Of a stretch of 64,000 nt of DNA, positions 8,378 to 16,336 are shown in pieces. The position numbers and the translations under genes are program-made. A model generated the notes under the pieces. The model ran no database searches, was not told where the DNA came from, and saw only the letters and a program-made list of their open reading frames with translations. This stretch comes from Deltaproteobacteria bacterium (GTDB lineage Bacteria > Desulfobacterota > Desulfarculia > Desulfarculales > Desulfarculaceae). The first letter of the stretch is position 1. Every line of letters begins with the position of its first letter. The stretch is from assembly GCA_020444165.1 (NCBI GenBank), contig JAHLLK010000020.1, forward strand, positions 15,867 through 79,866. Direction: 5' to 3'.

Positions 8378-9550
8378 ATGGGCGTAAGCTGCCGCGCCAA
8401 GGACATACCACCCTTCCTGGTCATGGACGTCTTGGAACACGCCCAGGCCCTGGAAGCCCAGGGCCGGCGCATCATCCACCTGGAGGTGGGCGAGCCGGAC
8501 TTCGACACCCCGGAGTGCATCAAGGAAGCCGCCATCCGGGCCATGCGCGAAGGCCACACCCACTACACCCACTCCCTGGGCCTGGTGCAGCTCCGCCAAG
8601 CCATCTCCGACCACTACGCCGAGCGCTACGGCGTGGACGTGGACCCGGCCCGCATCCTGGTCACCAGCGGCACCAGCCCGGCCATGCTCCTCATGTTCTC
8701 CGCCCTCCTGGAGGCCGGCCAGGAAATCATCGTCTCCGACCCGGGCTACGCCTGCTACCAGAACTTCATATCCTTCGTGGGCGGCGTGCCCGTGCCCGTG
8801 GTGGTGGCCGAGGAAGACGCCTTCCAATACACCCCCGAGGCCATCCGGGCCCACGTGACCCCCCGCACCAAAGGCGTGGTCATCAACTCCCCGGCCAACC
8901 CCACCGGCCAACTCCTCTCGCCCGAGCGCATGGCCGCCATCGCCGAACTGGCCCCGGGCCGCCCCGGCGGGCCCTACGTCATCTCCGACGAGATCTACCA
9001 CGGCCTGGTCTACCAGGAAGGCCGCGAGCACTCCATCCTGGAGTACACCCCCGACGCCTTCGTGCTGAACGGCTTCTCCAAACTCTACGCCATGACCGGC
9101 TGGCGCCTCGGCTACCTCATCGCCCCGGCCCCCTACGTGCGGCCCTTGCAGAAAATGCACCAGAACTTCGCCATCTGCGCCCCCTCCGTGGCCCAGTGGG
9201 CCGGGCTCGCCGCCCTCACCCAGGCCGGCCCCGACGTGGAACGCATGCGCCTACTCTATGACCAGCGCCGCCAAACCCTCATAAAGGGCCTCAAGGAACT
9301 GGGCTTCGCCATCCCCCACGAGCCGACCGGCGCCTTCTATGTGCTCACCTCCTGCAAACACCTGGACCCCGACGATATGCGCCTGGCCTTCCATATCCTG
9401 GACCAGGCCGGCGTCGCCGTCACCCCAGGCCGCGACTTCGGTCAACACGCCCGAGGCCACCTCCGCTTCTCCTACTGCAATAGCCTGGCCAATATCCAAG
9501 AAGGCCTGCACCGCTTGAAAGACTACCTGAGCCGTTTTTATGGCTGTTGA
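8378..9550 (+). CDS. Class I/II pyridoxal-phosphate aminotransferase (aspartate aminotransferase-like)
   Basis: The 390-residue fold-type I aminotransferase has SPANPTGQLL (substrate/cofactor pocket), ISDEIYHGLVY (PLP aspartate and tyrosine), NGFSKLYAMTGWRLGY with the Schiff-base lysine, and LRFSYCNS with the carboxylate-binding arginine. It belongs to the AspC/AraT-like subgroup I and would move amino groups between glutamate and an aromatic, aspartate or related acid. Placement after hisI-hisG allows a role as the histidinol-phosphate aminotransferase of this operon, but the sequence looks more like the aspartate/tyrosine type, so this is open. ATG 8378 has GGGGAC upstream. Element A copy 2 follows the stop. 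Confidence 0.9.
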   Translation: MGVSCRAKDIPPFLVMDVLEHAQALEAQGRRIIHLEVGEPDFDTPECIKEAAIRAMREGHTHYTHSLGLVQLRQAISDHYAERYGVDVDPARILVTSGTSPAMLLMFSALLEAGQEIIVSDPGYACYQNFISFVGGVPVPVVVAEEDAFQYTPEAIRAHVTPRTKGVVINSPANPTGQLLSPERMAAIAELAPGRPGGPYVISDEIYHGLVYQEGREHSILEYTPDAFVLNGFSKLYAMTGWRLGYLIAPAPYVRPLQKMHQNFAICAPSVAQWAGLAALTQAGPDVERMRLLYDQRRQTLIKGLKELGFAIPHEPTGAFYVLTSCKHLDPDDMRLAFHILDQAGVAVTPGRDFGQHARGHLRFSYCNSLANIQEGLHRLKDYLSRFYGC

Positions 9551-9562
9551 GGTCTATTAAGA

Positions 9563-9750
9563 GAGATTTTGTGGGGGAAACCCTTTCCTTTTGAAGCCAA
9601 AAGGAAGCCCCGCCGCTGACAAGCGGCGAGGCGCGGGCCAGGGATGGCCCGCCGCCATGACTTTTTATGAAAAAGTCGTGGCTGAAAAGGCCAGGACGGC
9701 CTTTTCAGCCATCTAGCAACAGAAAATCCCCCACACCCCCTTCCTAAAGG
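9563..9750 (+). repeat. Element A, copy 2, with a hairpin train in place of the centre
   Basis: Starts just after the aminotransferase stop. The outer arms are TGTGGGGGAAACCC (about 9570) and TCCCCCACACCCCCTTCC (about 9727), as in the other A copies. Between them lie at least four further palindromes: CCGCTGACAAGCGG, GCGGGCCAGGGATGGCCCGC, GACTTTTTATGAAAAAGTC, and a pair of GGCTGAAAAGGCC/GGCCTTTTCAGCC arms. The last resembles the end of family D. It reads in the gene direction. Confidence 0.7.
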
Positions 9751-9808
9751 AAAAGCGGCGGCAAACGGCGGCAGCCGTTTGCTGTGGGGGGGACATGGGC
9801 CTTCTTTT

Positions 9809-10200
9809 CGGTGAAACGCCAAGTCAACTACGGGAGCGTGCGAGGTGGGGGCGGAGGGCGACCTGACACGACACGCATTGGGAGCAGCGGCACGCTGCCG
9901 CTGACGTTCGGTGAAACCCCAAGTCAACTACGGGAGCGAACGCGCCTTCGGACGGAGGGCGACCTGTCACGACACGCATTGGGAGCAGCGGCACGCTGTC
10001 GCTGACGTTCGGTGAAACCCCAAGCCAACTTCGGGAGCGAACGCGCCTTCAGGCGGAGGGCGACCTGATACGACACGCATTGGGAGCAGCGGCACGCTGC
10101 CGCTGACGTTCGGTGAAACCCCAAGTCAACTACGGGAGCGTGCGAGGTGGGGGCGGAGGGCGACCTGATACGACACGCATTGGGAGCAGCGGCACGCTGC
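9809..10200 (+). repeat. Repeat family C array 1 (four units of about 100 bp)
   Basis: Four tandem units begin at 9809, 9909, 10010 and 10111 (CGGTGAAAC). Each holds ACTACGGGAGCG or CTTCGGGAGCG, then GGCGGAGGGCGACCTG, then ACACGCATTGGGAGCAGCGG and CACGCTGCCGCTGACG. There are no unique spacers, so this is not a CRISPR array. The array ends exactly at the stop codon of the small minus-strand gene at 10201. Together with element A it fills the 650-base gap after 9550. Confidence 0.9.
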
Positions 10201-10377
10201 TTAGGCTTTTTCGTCCAAGACCGCGGCCGTGCCTTCCCGCAGCTCCATCCAGGCGTTCAGGGCTTTTTTCAGGGTGGGGTCGGCCGTGTGAAAGCGGGTC
10301 AGGTCCAGGATGGGGGGCACGGGGACCTTGTAAACGTTGGGCGGCATCTGGGGAAGGGTCTTGGGCACGCTGCTCAT
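10201..10377 (-). CDS. Hypothetical small protein
   Basis: Not recognised. The 58-residue product begins MSSVPKTLPQMPPNVYKVP and ends with a short charged helix (ALNAWMELREGTAAVLDEKA). It has no signal peptide, membrane segment or cysteine. Codon third positions are almost all G or C, as in real genes of this window, which argues for coding despite the short length. The ribosome-binding site is weak (GGTGA before ATG 10377); a GTG nine bases upstream is an alternative start. Its stop codon abuts the family C array, and its upstream side faces a family B fragment, so it is an isolated gene among repeats. Confidence 0.5.
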   Translation of the reverse strand: MSSVPKTLPQMPPNVYKVPVPPILDLTRFHTADPTLKKALNAWMELREGTAAVLDEKA

Positions 10378-10439
10378 GGCCGTCACCGCACGCGAGGGTT
10401 GGGGAACAGGCTACTGGAATTTAATCTATAGCATGGGCG

Positions 10440-10565
10440 GCCGGGGGAGGGCAAGTCCGGATATTTCAGGGAGGCCGGGTGACTTGGCCGGCAACAATTT
10501 GATTTAGTGTGAGTTTTTAACTGATGATTTGCGGTTTGCCGGCCATGTTGTGCCCTGGACCGTGC
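10440..10565 (+). repeat. Repeat family B, copy 2 (5' fragment)
   Basis: Matches the first half of copy 1: TCCGGATATTTCAGGGAGG, GCCGGGTGACT, then CAACA, TTAACTGATGATTTG and TGCCCTGGACCG. It breaks off where the tandem units would begin. Here it points against the neighbouring element A (copy 3), the one exception to the usual arrangement. Confidence 0.6.
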
Positions 10566-10574
10566 AAGGTATGA

Positions 10575-10667
10575 AGTTTTTTTGGGGAAAGGGGGTGTGG
10601 GGGAAAACCGCTTTTTTTTCAAAAAAAGGGGTTTTCCCCCACAACTCTTTTTCCTTCCCCCACATCT
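10575..10667 (-). repeat. Element A, copy 3
   Basis: Lies directly downstream of the stop codon (10668) of the minus-strand glycerate kinase gene and reads in its direction. Arms TGTGGGGGAAAACC and GGGGTTTTCCCCCACA surround an A/T-rich centre (CTTTTTTTTCAAAAAAAGG), followed on the far side by GGGGAAAGGGGG. Confidence 0.85.
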
Positions 10668-11999
10668 CTAGCCCACCAGCATCAGCCGCACGTCCATGAC
10701 GTTGGTCAGGGTGGGGCCGGTGATGATCAAGTCTCCCAGCTTTTGGAAAAAGGGATAGGCGTCGTGCCGGGCCAGGACCTCGCGGGGGTCCAGGTCCAGG
10801 GCCCGGGCGCGCTCCACCGTGAGCCCGTCGGCCCAGGCTCCGGCCGCGTCGGTGGGTCCGTCCGTGCCGTCGGTGCCGAAGCTCACGGCCAGCACGTCGG
10901 CCAGGCCGGCCAGATCCAGGGCCGCGGCCAGGGCGAATTCCTGGTTGCGGCCGCCGGCGCCGCAGACCTCGCCCAGGGTCACCGTGGTCTCGCCGCCGGA
11001 GAGCAGGGCGCACGGCGCGGCCAGGGGCTGGCCGCTGGCCCGCACCTCCCGGGCGATGGCCGCGTGCATGCGGGCCACGTCCCGGGTCTCGCCCTCGATG
11101 GTGGTGGAGAGCACCAGGGGCGTGAAGCCCTGGGCCTGGGCCTCGGCCGCGGCGGCGGCCATGGCCCGGCGGTTGTTGGAGATCACCAGGTTGCTCACCC
11201 GGGTGAGGCAGGAGTCGCCCGGCTTGGGCGTCTCGGGCAGCTCCCCGGCCAGGCCGGCCTGGATGCGGCTCCACACCGCCGGGGGCGCCTTGTCCACGAT
11301 GCCCCGGGTTTCCAAAACCCGCTCGGCGTCGGCCCAGGTGGTGAGGTCGGCCACGGTGGGCCCCGAGGCGATCACGTCCAGGCGGTCGCCCACCACGTCG
11401 CTGATGATGAGGGTCACCAGCCGGCCCGGCTCGGCCAGGCGGGCGAGCTGGCCGCCCTTCAGGGCCGAGAGGTGCTTGCGGATGGTGTTCATCTCGGCGA
11501 TGTCCGCCCCGCTGGCCAAAAGGAGCCGGGTGGTCTCCTGCTTGTCGGCCAGGCTCAGCCCGGTGGCCGGTTCCACCAGAAGCGCGCTGCCCCCGCCGGA
11601 GATCAGGCAGAGGAACAGGGTGTCCGGCGCGGCCTCTCCGGCCACCAACTGGCGGATCTCCCCGGCGGCCTCCACCCCCCGGCGGTCCGGCACCGGGTGG
11701 CTGGCCTCCCGCAGCTCCACCCGCCGGGTGGGCAGGGTGTGGCCGTCCTTGACCACCACCAGCCCCCGGTCCAGGCGGTCCCCCAGAATCTCCTCCACGG
11801 CCTGGGCCATGGGCGCGCCGGCCTTGCCCGCCCCCACCACGATCACCCGGCGGAAGGTGGTCAGGTCCAGGGTCTCCCCGCCCACCCGGAGAAGGTCGCC
11901 TTCCCTTTGGAGCGCCGCCTTCACCGCTTGGGCCGGGTCCACCGCCCGGAGGGCGGCGTTGATGATGGCTGAGGCCTTTTCCCGAAGGTTTCGTGGCAT
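10668..11999 (-). CDS. Glycerate 2-kinase (MOFRL family)
   Basis: The 443-residue cytosolic enzyme has an N-terminal DUF4147 kinase domain and a C-terminal MOFRL domain. VVGAGKAGAPMA, LISGGGSALL, IISDVVGD, LLSGGETTVTLG and SFGTDGTDGPTDAAGA are the conserved blocks of the GckA/TtuD group. It phosphorylates D-glycerate at C2, feeding glycerate or hydroxypyruvate into lower glycolysis. ATG 11999 has GGAAAGGAA upstream; a longer frame to 12071 has no support. It lies downstream of the rhodanese gene on the same strand, but a hairpin between them suggests separate transcription. The sequence carries no sign of regulation. Confidence 0.93.
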   Translation of the reverse strand: MPRNLREKASAIINAALRAVDPAQAVKAALQREGDLLRVGGETLDLTTFRRVIVVGAGKAGAPMAQAVEEILGDRLDRGLVVVKDGHTLPTRRVELREASHPVPDRRGVEAAGEIRQLVAGEAAPDTLFLCLISGGGSALLVEPATGLSLADKQETTRLLLASGADIAEMNTIRKHLSALKGGQLARLAEPGRLVTLIISDVVGDRLDVIASGPTVADLTTWADAERVLETRGIVDKAPPAVWSRIQAGLAGELPETPKPGDSCLTRVSNLVISNNRRAMAAAAAEAQAQGFTPLVLSTTIEGETRDVARMHAAIAREVRASGQPLAAPCALLSGGETTVTLGEVCGAGGRNQEFALAAALDLAGLADVLAVSFGTDGTDGPTDAAGAWADGLTVERARALDLDPREVLARHDAYPFFQKLGDLIITGPTLTNVMDVRLMLVG

Positions 12000-12055
12000 G
12001 GGGGTTCCTTTCCGCCGCGAGCCCGGCGGGCTCAGAGGGGGGAGAGAGTAAGAGT

Positions 12056-12081
12056 GGGCCGGGCGCGCCAACGCCCGGCCC
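12056..12081 (-). terminator. Hairpin terminator after the rhodanese gene
   Basis: Inverted repeat GGGCCGGGCG / CGCCCGGCCC with a six-base loop lies about 25 bases downstream of the rhodanese stop and before the glycerate kinase start. On the minus strand it lacks a good U run, while the plus strand reads CTTT, so it may be weak or act through another mechanism. Confidence 0.45.
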
Positions 12082-12106
12082 TTTAACCTTACGAAAAGAA
12101 CGGACG

Positions 12107-12697
12107 CTATTCAGCGCGCTGGTTCTCGAACTCGCGGACGAAACTCTTGCCCTTGCGCTCCTTCAGCGGAGGCTTGGAGTACTTGATGCCTTCCTTGGTG
12201 GCGTAACCGAAGAAGTAGTTGACCACGGGGTAGCCGCGCTTCACCCAACCGACGACGCCGCCGTCGGTGCCGTCATCGGCCTTGGTCACGAAGTAGACGT
12301 TCTTGTAGCCGTACATGTACAGCATGCCCGCCACGTAGCCGGCCCGGTGAGCCGTGCGGCAGTAGACCCAGATCTCGGCGTCGGCATTGGGGATCTTCTT
12401 GGGGATGGTGTACATGTGGCCGGAGTGGATGTGGCTGGAGCCCTCGATGTGGAAGGCGTCGAATTCGGGATGCGAGCGGACGTCCAGGAGGTAGGCGTCG
12501 GACTTGCCCGCCAGGACCTCTTCCCATTTTTTGTAAAGGTCGTCAACGTTCCGGTATTTGTCTTTGGGGATGTGGCTGACGATGTCCTTCCAGACACCCT
12601 TTTCATTGGTGACCAGGGGATTGTCGGCGGCCAAGGCCAGGCCGGAGAAGGCCACCACCAGGCTAAGGGCCAAAATCACGCTGAAAACTTTCCTCAT
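12107..12697 (-). CDS. Exported rhodanese-like sulfurtransferase
   Basis: The 196-residue protein has a clear Sec signal peptide (residues 1-23, ending SGLALAADNP) and one rhodanese domain with IWVYCRTAHRAG. The active-site cysteine is near residue 111 and begins a CXXXXR loop. It should sit in the periplasm and transfer sulfane sulfur or bind a sulfur or selenium species. The aspartate of LLDVRSHPEF and the GYVAGMLYMYGYKNVYF segment also fit. The FFGYATKEGIKYSKPP tail is unusual for single-domain rhodaneses. ATG 12697 follows GGGAGGAA. The gene appears monocistronic, with family D sequence and hairpins upstream. Confidence 0.9.
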   Translation of the reverse strand: MRKVFSVILALSLVVAFSGLALAADNPLVTNEKGVWKDIVSHIPKDKYRNVDDLYKKWEEVLAGKSDAYLLDVRSHPEFDAFHIEGSSHIHSGHMYTIPKKIPNADAEIWVYCRTAHRAGYVAGMLYMYGYKNVYFVTKADDGTDGGVVGWVKRGYPVVNYFFGYATKEGIKYSKPPLKERKGKSFVREFENQRAE

Positions 12698-13198
12698 GCC
12701 TATATTCCTCCCGAAGTTGGAGTGTTGATGGGCCGGCCCAAGGGACCGGCGCCCCCCTTCGGCCACGCGGCCGGAGCGGGACCTGCATAAGACAGACACG
12801 CCCGACAGCCAGGGAACCTGGGCGCGGTTGGGACGCGGGCAGGTTTTCCGGCGGGGGCAGCCGGCCGGAGCGCCCCGGGGATGCCGTGACGCGGTCGGCT
12901 TCCGAAAGCGAGCCAGGAACCCGCCCCCCGCGCACCTGAGGCTTGCGCGGAGACCGCGGGGGTGGCCCGCCGAGTCACAGCGATTGGTAAGAGTCGCCGT
13001 AATCCGTGCGTGCCCTCTGGCAAAACTGGGAGCCCCGGCAAGCTTGCTTGCGGCGGGGAACCACGTTTGGCCAGGCAGCGGCTGACCAAGGCCAGGGAGG
13101 CCTTGGTCAGCAAACCAAGGTTATGCCCGCAGATATTCCGGGCATACTCCAGTATAAAAACATTCGGCCGCCAGGAGCCTGTTTTCTTGCCTGCTAAC
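12698..13198. other. Gene-free interval with hairpins and a family D copy
   Basis: About 500 bases lie between the rhodanese start and the stop of the TPR-protein gene. It contains the family D element (12980-13115), the small palindrome GCCCGCAGATATTCCGGGC near 13128 and an AT-richer patch (CCAGTATAAAAACATTC, about 13149). I see no convincing reading frame. The rhodanese promoter must lie in the lower part but no clear hexamers stand out. Confidence 0.6.
12980..13115 (+). repeat. Repeat family D, copy 1
   Basis: Shares GCGATTGGTA, GTCGCCG, GGCAAGCTTGCTTGCGGCGG and a terminal hairpin GCTGACCAAGGCC/GGCCTTGGTCAGC with the copy near 48486. Several internal inverted repeats suggest a structured RNA or small mobile repeat. 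It lies upstream of the rhodanese gene. Confidence 0.65.
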
Positions 13199-13657
13199 CT
13201 AGCAACCTTCGTCCGGCTTGATCAACGGCACGGCCGGCACCCCGCCGGAGGGCGCCGGGGGCGCCGCGGGGGTGGCGGCGGCTTCCGGGGCCTTTTCCCC
13301 GCCGGCCGGCGCCGGCGCCGGAGCGGTCGGCACGGAAGAAGGCGTGGGCGCGTCGGAAACCTGCACGGAGCCCGCCATCTTCACCTGCTGGGCCACATCA
13401 TACATCACCGAAAGGTCATAGTAAGACCAAGCCCTTATGGAGGCGGGGTCGGCTTTCACCGCGTCCCGGAAATAGGCTTTGGCCTCCCGGTACTTGCCCC
13501 GGGTGAAGGCTTCCTGGCCGAAACGCAGGTTCTTGGCGCAGAGTTCCTGGTCCGCGCAAGGCGTCGCCGCCTCTTGGGTGGCCGGAGCAGCCAGGGCCAG
13601 GCCCAGGGCCAGGGCGGCCACCACGCCGGAGATTACCACTATCCGGTTGAATTTCAT
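13199..13657 (-). CDS. Exported TPR-like protein
   Basis: The 152-residue product has a signal peptide (MKFNRIVVISGVVAALAL, cleavage near residue 24). One tetratricopeptide-like helix pair follows (LCAKNLRFGQEAFTRGKYREAKAYFRDAVKADP), then a flexible Ala/Pro-rich tail of about 60 residues ending IKPDEGC. Two cysteines (PCADQELC) follow the signal peptide and could form a disulfide. It is probably periplasmic, perhaps an envelope assembly or scaffold factor. ATG 13657 has GAGGA upstream; a longer in-frame start at 13702 is less likely because it precedes the signal peptide. The function is unknown. Confidence 0.75.
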   Translation of the reverse strand: MKFNRIVVISGVVAALALGLALAAPATQEAATPCADQELCAKNLRFGQEAFTRGKYREAKAYFRDAVKADPASIRAWSYYDLSVMYDVAQQVKMAGSVQVSDAPTPSSVPTAPAPAPAGGEKAPEAAATPAAPPAPSGGVPAVPLIKPDEGC

Positions 13658-13806
13658 AAGAAGGTCCTCGCTGGATTCTGGGATATGCATACCGCCGCCC
13701 ACCGGGCTGGGCGCTCCGGCTGGGTCAGCGTATATGGACGACTCATTGGTTCCTCAAGATTATAGCAAGCGGCCGGGCCAAACTCAACCGGGCTCCGATC
13801 CTGGGG

Positions 13807-14574
13807 TCACTCGTCGAACATGCCGGAACGCTTGGCCAATAGGTGGCGGGTCATGTCGTTGATGAGCCGGCCCAGGCGGCTTTGCAGGGCCAGGGGCAGG
13901 CTCAGGAAGCGCAGCGCGGTGACGCCTCGCGTGCGGTTGCCGGGTTCCGGCTCCAGCGACTGACGCACCACCTCGCCCACCAGGCCCAACACCGTGTCAC
14001 GGCTGACGATCTCCACCTCCAGGCGCTGGCCCGGCGAGAAGCTCTCCGCGGCGGCATGGGCGATTTTCACCCCGCCCACGCTGAGGTCCAGGATGCTGTA
14101 CACTTTTTTGCCGATCTTGAGCCGCACATCGAAGTCCAGGGGCGGCACCAGGCGGTAGTGCAGGCGCACCGTGCTGGGGCCCAGCTTTTCCGGCCCGCTC
14201 ACCAGGATGGCGTTCTCCGCGCTGCCGTCGGCCAAACGGAAATTTCCCAGGATCTTTAAAAGGCGGGCGCGGTAACCCACCCGGAGCCAGTCCTCGTCCC
14301 GCCGGCCGAACTGGCGGAACAAAAAGGTGACCTCCAGCTCGCTGCCCAAACGGGAGGGACCCAGGCCCCGCACCGGTTGGCCCAGCACCAGAAACCCCTG
14401 GGGGGTCACCTCGTGCAGGATGCTGGAGCGCACGTCGATGCGGTCCTCGTTCAGGTCGGTGTCCAGGATGAGATCCACCTGCCGGCCCGGCCTCAAGAGG
14501 GCGGTACGCAGCTCATCCTGCTCGGGCAGATCGCCCCCCCCCGACCCCTCGCCTTTTTTGCCGGAAAAAAACAT
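13807..14574 (-). CDS. PilZ-domain protein (YcgR/FlgZ-like)
   Basis: The 255-residue cytosolic protein is built like flagellar-brake proteins: an N-terminal YcgR-type domain (QVDLILDTDLNEDRIDVRSS onward) followed by a PilZ domain from about residue 140. The PilZ domain keeps RLHYR (reduced form of RXXXR) and DLSVGGVKIA (D/NXSXXG), the two motifs that bind cyclic di-GMP. It therefore probably senses cyclic di-GMP and changes motility or envelope functions. ATG 14574 has GGAAGG eight bases upstream; a GTG at 14619 is an alternative. The nearby cheX gene fits a motility context, but no flagellar genes are in the window. Confidence 0.8.
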   Translation of the reverse strand: MFFSGKKGEGSGGGDLPEQDELRTALLRPGRQVDLILDTDLNEDRIDVRSSILHEVTPQGFLVLGQPVRGLGPSRLGSELEVTFLFRQFGRRDEDWLRVGYRARLLKILGNFRLADGSAENAILVSGPEKLGPSTVRLHYRLVPPLDFDVRLKIGKKVYSILDLSVGGVKIAHAAAESFSPGQRLEVEIVSRDTVLGLVGEVVRQSLEPEPGNRTRGVTALRFLSLPLALQSRLGRLINDMTRHLLAKRSGMFDE

Positions 14575-14758
14575 TGCCTCGGCCTTCCACCCGGCAGGTG
14601 ACTCGGCACTTGACAGCACCGCCCCCGGGCTACACTATCAGTCAGAATACCCCCGGCCCTGACCAGCTGCAGGAAAACAGCCTGCCGGTGGACCGCGGTG
14701 GGCTCCCGGCCTCCCCCCGAGCCTGCCGGAACCATGTAAATAATAAGGGTAAGCCTTC

Positions 14759-15058
14759 ATGATTCTTATCGTCAACTTGCTCCAGTTTCTGGATATGGTG
14801 CTGTCGCTTTACATGTGGGTGGTGATCGGTTCGGCCATCATCAGTTGGGTCAACCCCGATCCCTACAACCCCATCGTGCGCTTTTTGCACGCGGTAACCG
14901 ACCCGGTGCTGAACCGCATCCGCCGGGTGATCCCCACCACCTTCGGCGCGGTGGACATCGCCCCGGTCATCCTCATCTTCGCCATCATCTTCGTGCAGCG
15001 GGTGGTCATCGGCACCGTCATCGGCTCGCTGTTGACCCACCAGGCGCCCCTGCCCTAG
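14759..15058 (+). CDS. yggT: YggT family membrane protein
   Basis: The 99-residue integral membrane protein has two hydrophobic segments (LLQFLDMVLSLYMWVVIGS and APVILIFAIIFVQRVVIG). Between them is the conserved YggT core WVNPDPYNPIVRFLHAVTDP followed by IRRVIP. YggT proteins (Ycf19 in plastids) occur in cell-division gene neighbourhoods and help in osmotic tolerance or membrane organisation; the molecular role is not settled. This is the single-repeat short form, half the length of E. coli YggT. ATG 14759 has AAGGG upstream. A strong hairpin terminator follows. Confidence 0.9.
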   Translation: MILIVNLLQFLDMVLSLYMWVVIGSAIISWVNPDPYNPIVRFLHAVTDPVLNRIRRVIPTTFGAVDIAPVILIFAIIFVQRVVIGTVIGSLLTHQAPLP

Positions 15059-15096
15059 CCAGGTTCCCCTGGCCCAGTCCGGCCAGGCCGGCAAAG

Positions 15097-15128
15097 CAAA
15101 AAGGGGCCGCCGCCGGGCGCCCCTTTTG
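15097..15128. terminator. Bidirectional hairpin terminator between yggT and cheX
   Basis: Arms AAAAGGGGC and GCCCCTTTT flank a GC-rich loop in the 128-base convergent gap. Both strands end in a T run, so it can serve both genes. Confidence 0.7.
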
Positions 15129-15186
15129 CCATTTCCTGCCGGCGCGGCCGCAACGTGTCGTCCGCGGCCGCCGGAATCCGCCCGGA

Positions 15187-15648
15187 TCACTCCTTAAGAG
15201 TGACCTCCACCGTGAAGGGCCCGGCCGGGGTGTCGAAGGGTATGGCCACCACCGGGCCGGAGGTTATGTGCCGGATGTGGTGGCCCGGGCCGCTGATCAC
15301 CGAGGGGATGGCCGCCTTGAGGTTGATGCCCTTTTCGGCCAGCTCCCGCCGGGCGTCGCCGGAGATCATATTGGTTATCTCGCCTACCGCGTCTTCCACC
15401 TCGCGGTCGATGGTGGTCACCTCCTCGCCGAACATGTTGGTCAGCACATGACAGATGCAGTCCTTGGAGAAGGTCACTGACAGGGAGCCCTCGGTCTCGC
15501 CGGTCAGGCCGATGATGCCGGAAACGTCGCCTTCCGCCTCCTGTTCTTTCTTCAGGTAGGGCTTGCCAGCTTTGGCGTCGGTGAAGGCCATGGTCTTCAG
15601 CACATTGACGGTGGCTTTCAGAAACGGATTGATGTATTCGACGTTCAT
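15187..15648 (-). CDS. cheX: CheX-like chemotaxis phosphatase
   Basis: The 153-residue cytosolic protein matches the CheX/CheC family. It starts MNVEYINPFLKAT, a typical CheX start. The single phosphatase helix VEDAVGEITNMISGDARREL keeps the Glu-X2-Asn pair that attacks phosphorylated CheY. The domain SGIIGLTGETEGSLSVTFS and the C-terminal IPSVISGPGHHI complete it. It would remove phosphate from CheY-type receivers and so set the signal lifetime in chemotaxis or a related pathway. The start at 15648 is chosen by family fit; the ribosome-binding site is weak. A second, unrelated CheY phosphatase (CheZ) is encoded at 43539-45185. Confidence 0.85.
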   Translation of the reverse strand: MNVEYINPFLKATVNVLKTMAFTDAKAGKPYLKKEQEAEGDVSGIIGLTGETEGSLSVTFSKDCICHVLTNMFGEEVTTIDREVEDAVGEITNMISGDARRELAEKGINLKAAIPSVISGPGHHIRHITSGPVVAIPFDTPAGPFTVEVTLKE

Positions 15649-15929
15649 GCGCTCTGACCCTTGGGGCGGGCAGCTTCGGTTGCCGGGATGGCTGTGCCCG
15701 ATCAGTTTACTTTCAGTGCCAACATGGGATAGCATCGTCGGGCCACGGTTGGCAAGTGCAACCTTGTAAATTGGGAATGATACACGGCAATCATTCGCAA
15801 TTTTACTTTTAAATAAGCGGCTGGGCTGCTTATGTTGGTTCAGTGTATCCAAAAGGCCCCCAACGGGCAAGGGAGGCCCGCCAAATCACCAGTCTGAAAG
15901 GCGAGTGATTTGTGGGTGTTGGCTAAAAC

Positions 15930-15985
15930 GCGCTGTTGACAAGTTGCACGATTTGCGCCGCTTTTGGGGAATCACCGCAAATAAA
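15930..15985 (-). repeat. Repeat family D, copy 3 (partial)
   Basis: On the minus strand it reads GCGGTGATTCCCC, then GCGGCGCAAATCGTGC and CTTGTCAAC, matching GGCGATTGG...GCCGCAAATCGTGC...CTTGGCAAAAC of copy 2. Only the first part of the element is present. Confidence 0.45.
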
Positions 15986-16249
15986 CAGGCCATTCCTGGC
16001 CGCCCCGGTTTGCGGTTCAACAGCCCGAGAAGCACGGTGCGAGAGGCGTCGCGGGTCGCGCGGAATTTTGATTCTCGCCTGGTGGCCCGGCGCCCCGGCC
16101 CGAAAGGAGGCCGATGCCCGGCATTTGTGAAAGTATTGACGTATATACAGCAAGTTAAGCAACATTTTGGCGCTTCGTTGTGTACAACCGGCCTCCTGCG
16201 AGCCCTGGATGGCCCGCCAAGTTACGAGCCTGAAAGGCTGGTGATTTGG

Positions 16250-16315
16250 GCTGGCAGGCAAAACCACGTTTTTGCCTGCCAGCTTAAGATGCACGGTGCA
16301 GGCCGCACCGTGCAT
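16250..16315 (+). promoter_or_regulatory. Double hairpin before the nudix gene
   Basis: Two perfect or near-perfect palindromes stand in a row: GCTGGCAGGCAAAA / TTTTGCCTGCCAGC (16250-16283) and ATGCACGGTGC / GCACCGTGCAT (16289-16315). The second ends 10 bases before the AAAGGAG ribosome-binding sequence. They could form a leader-RNA structure or protein-binding operators. Confidence 0.5.
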
Positions 16316-16336
16316 CACCCTCGAAAGGAGCAACCC

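Larger units (their letters stand above)
15649..16336. other. Gene-free, AT-richer interval with direct repeats and hairpins
   Basis: About 690 bases between cheX and the nudix gene hold no convincing gene. A frame open from 15905 into the nudix gene has atypical codon use and no family match. The interval contains a degenerate family D copy in reverse (about 15930-15985). It also has a direct repeat of about 40 bases, near 15870 and 16210, each with GGCCCGCCAA and CTGAAAGGC. Two strong hairpins lie just before the nudix ribosome-binding site. Its base composition is lower in GC than the rest of the window. Confidence 0.6.

Noticed and set aside
15905..16336. N-terminal extension of the nudix protein
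   Set aside because: Codon use is atypical, no domain is recognised, and AAAGGAG precedes ATG 16337 at the ideal distance.
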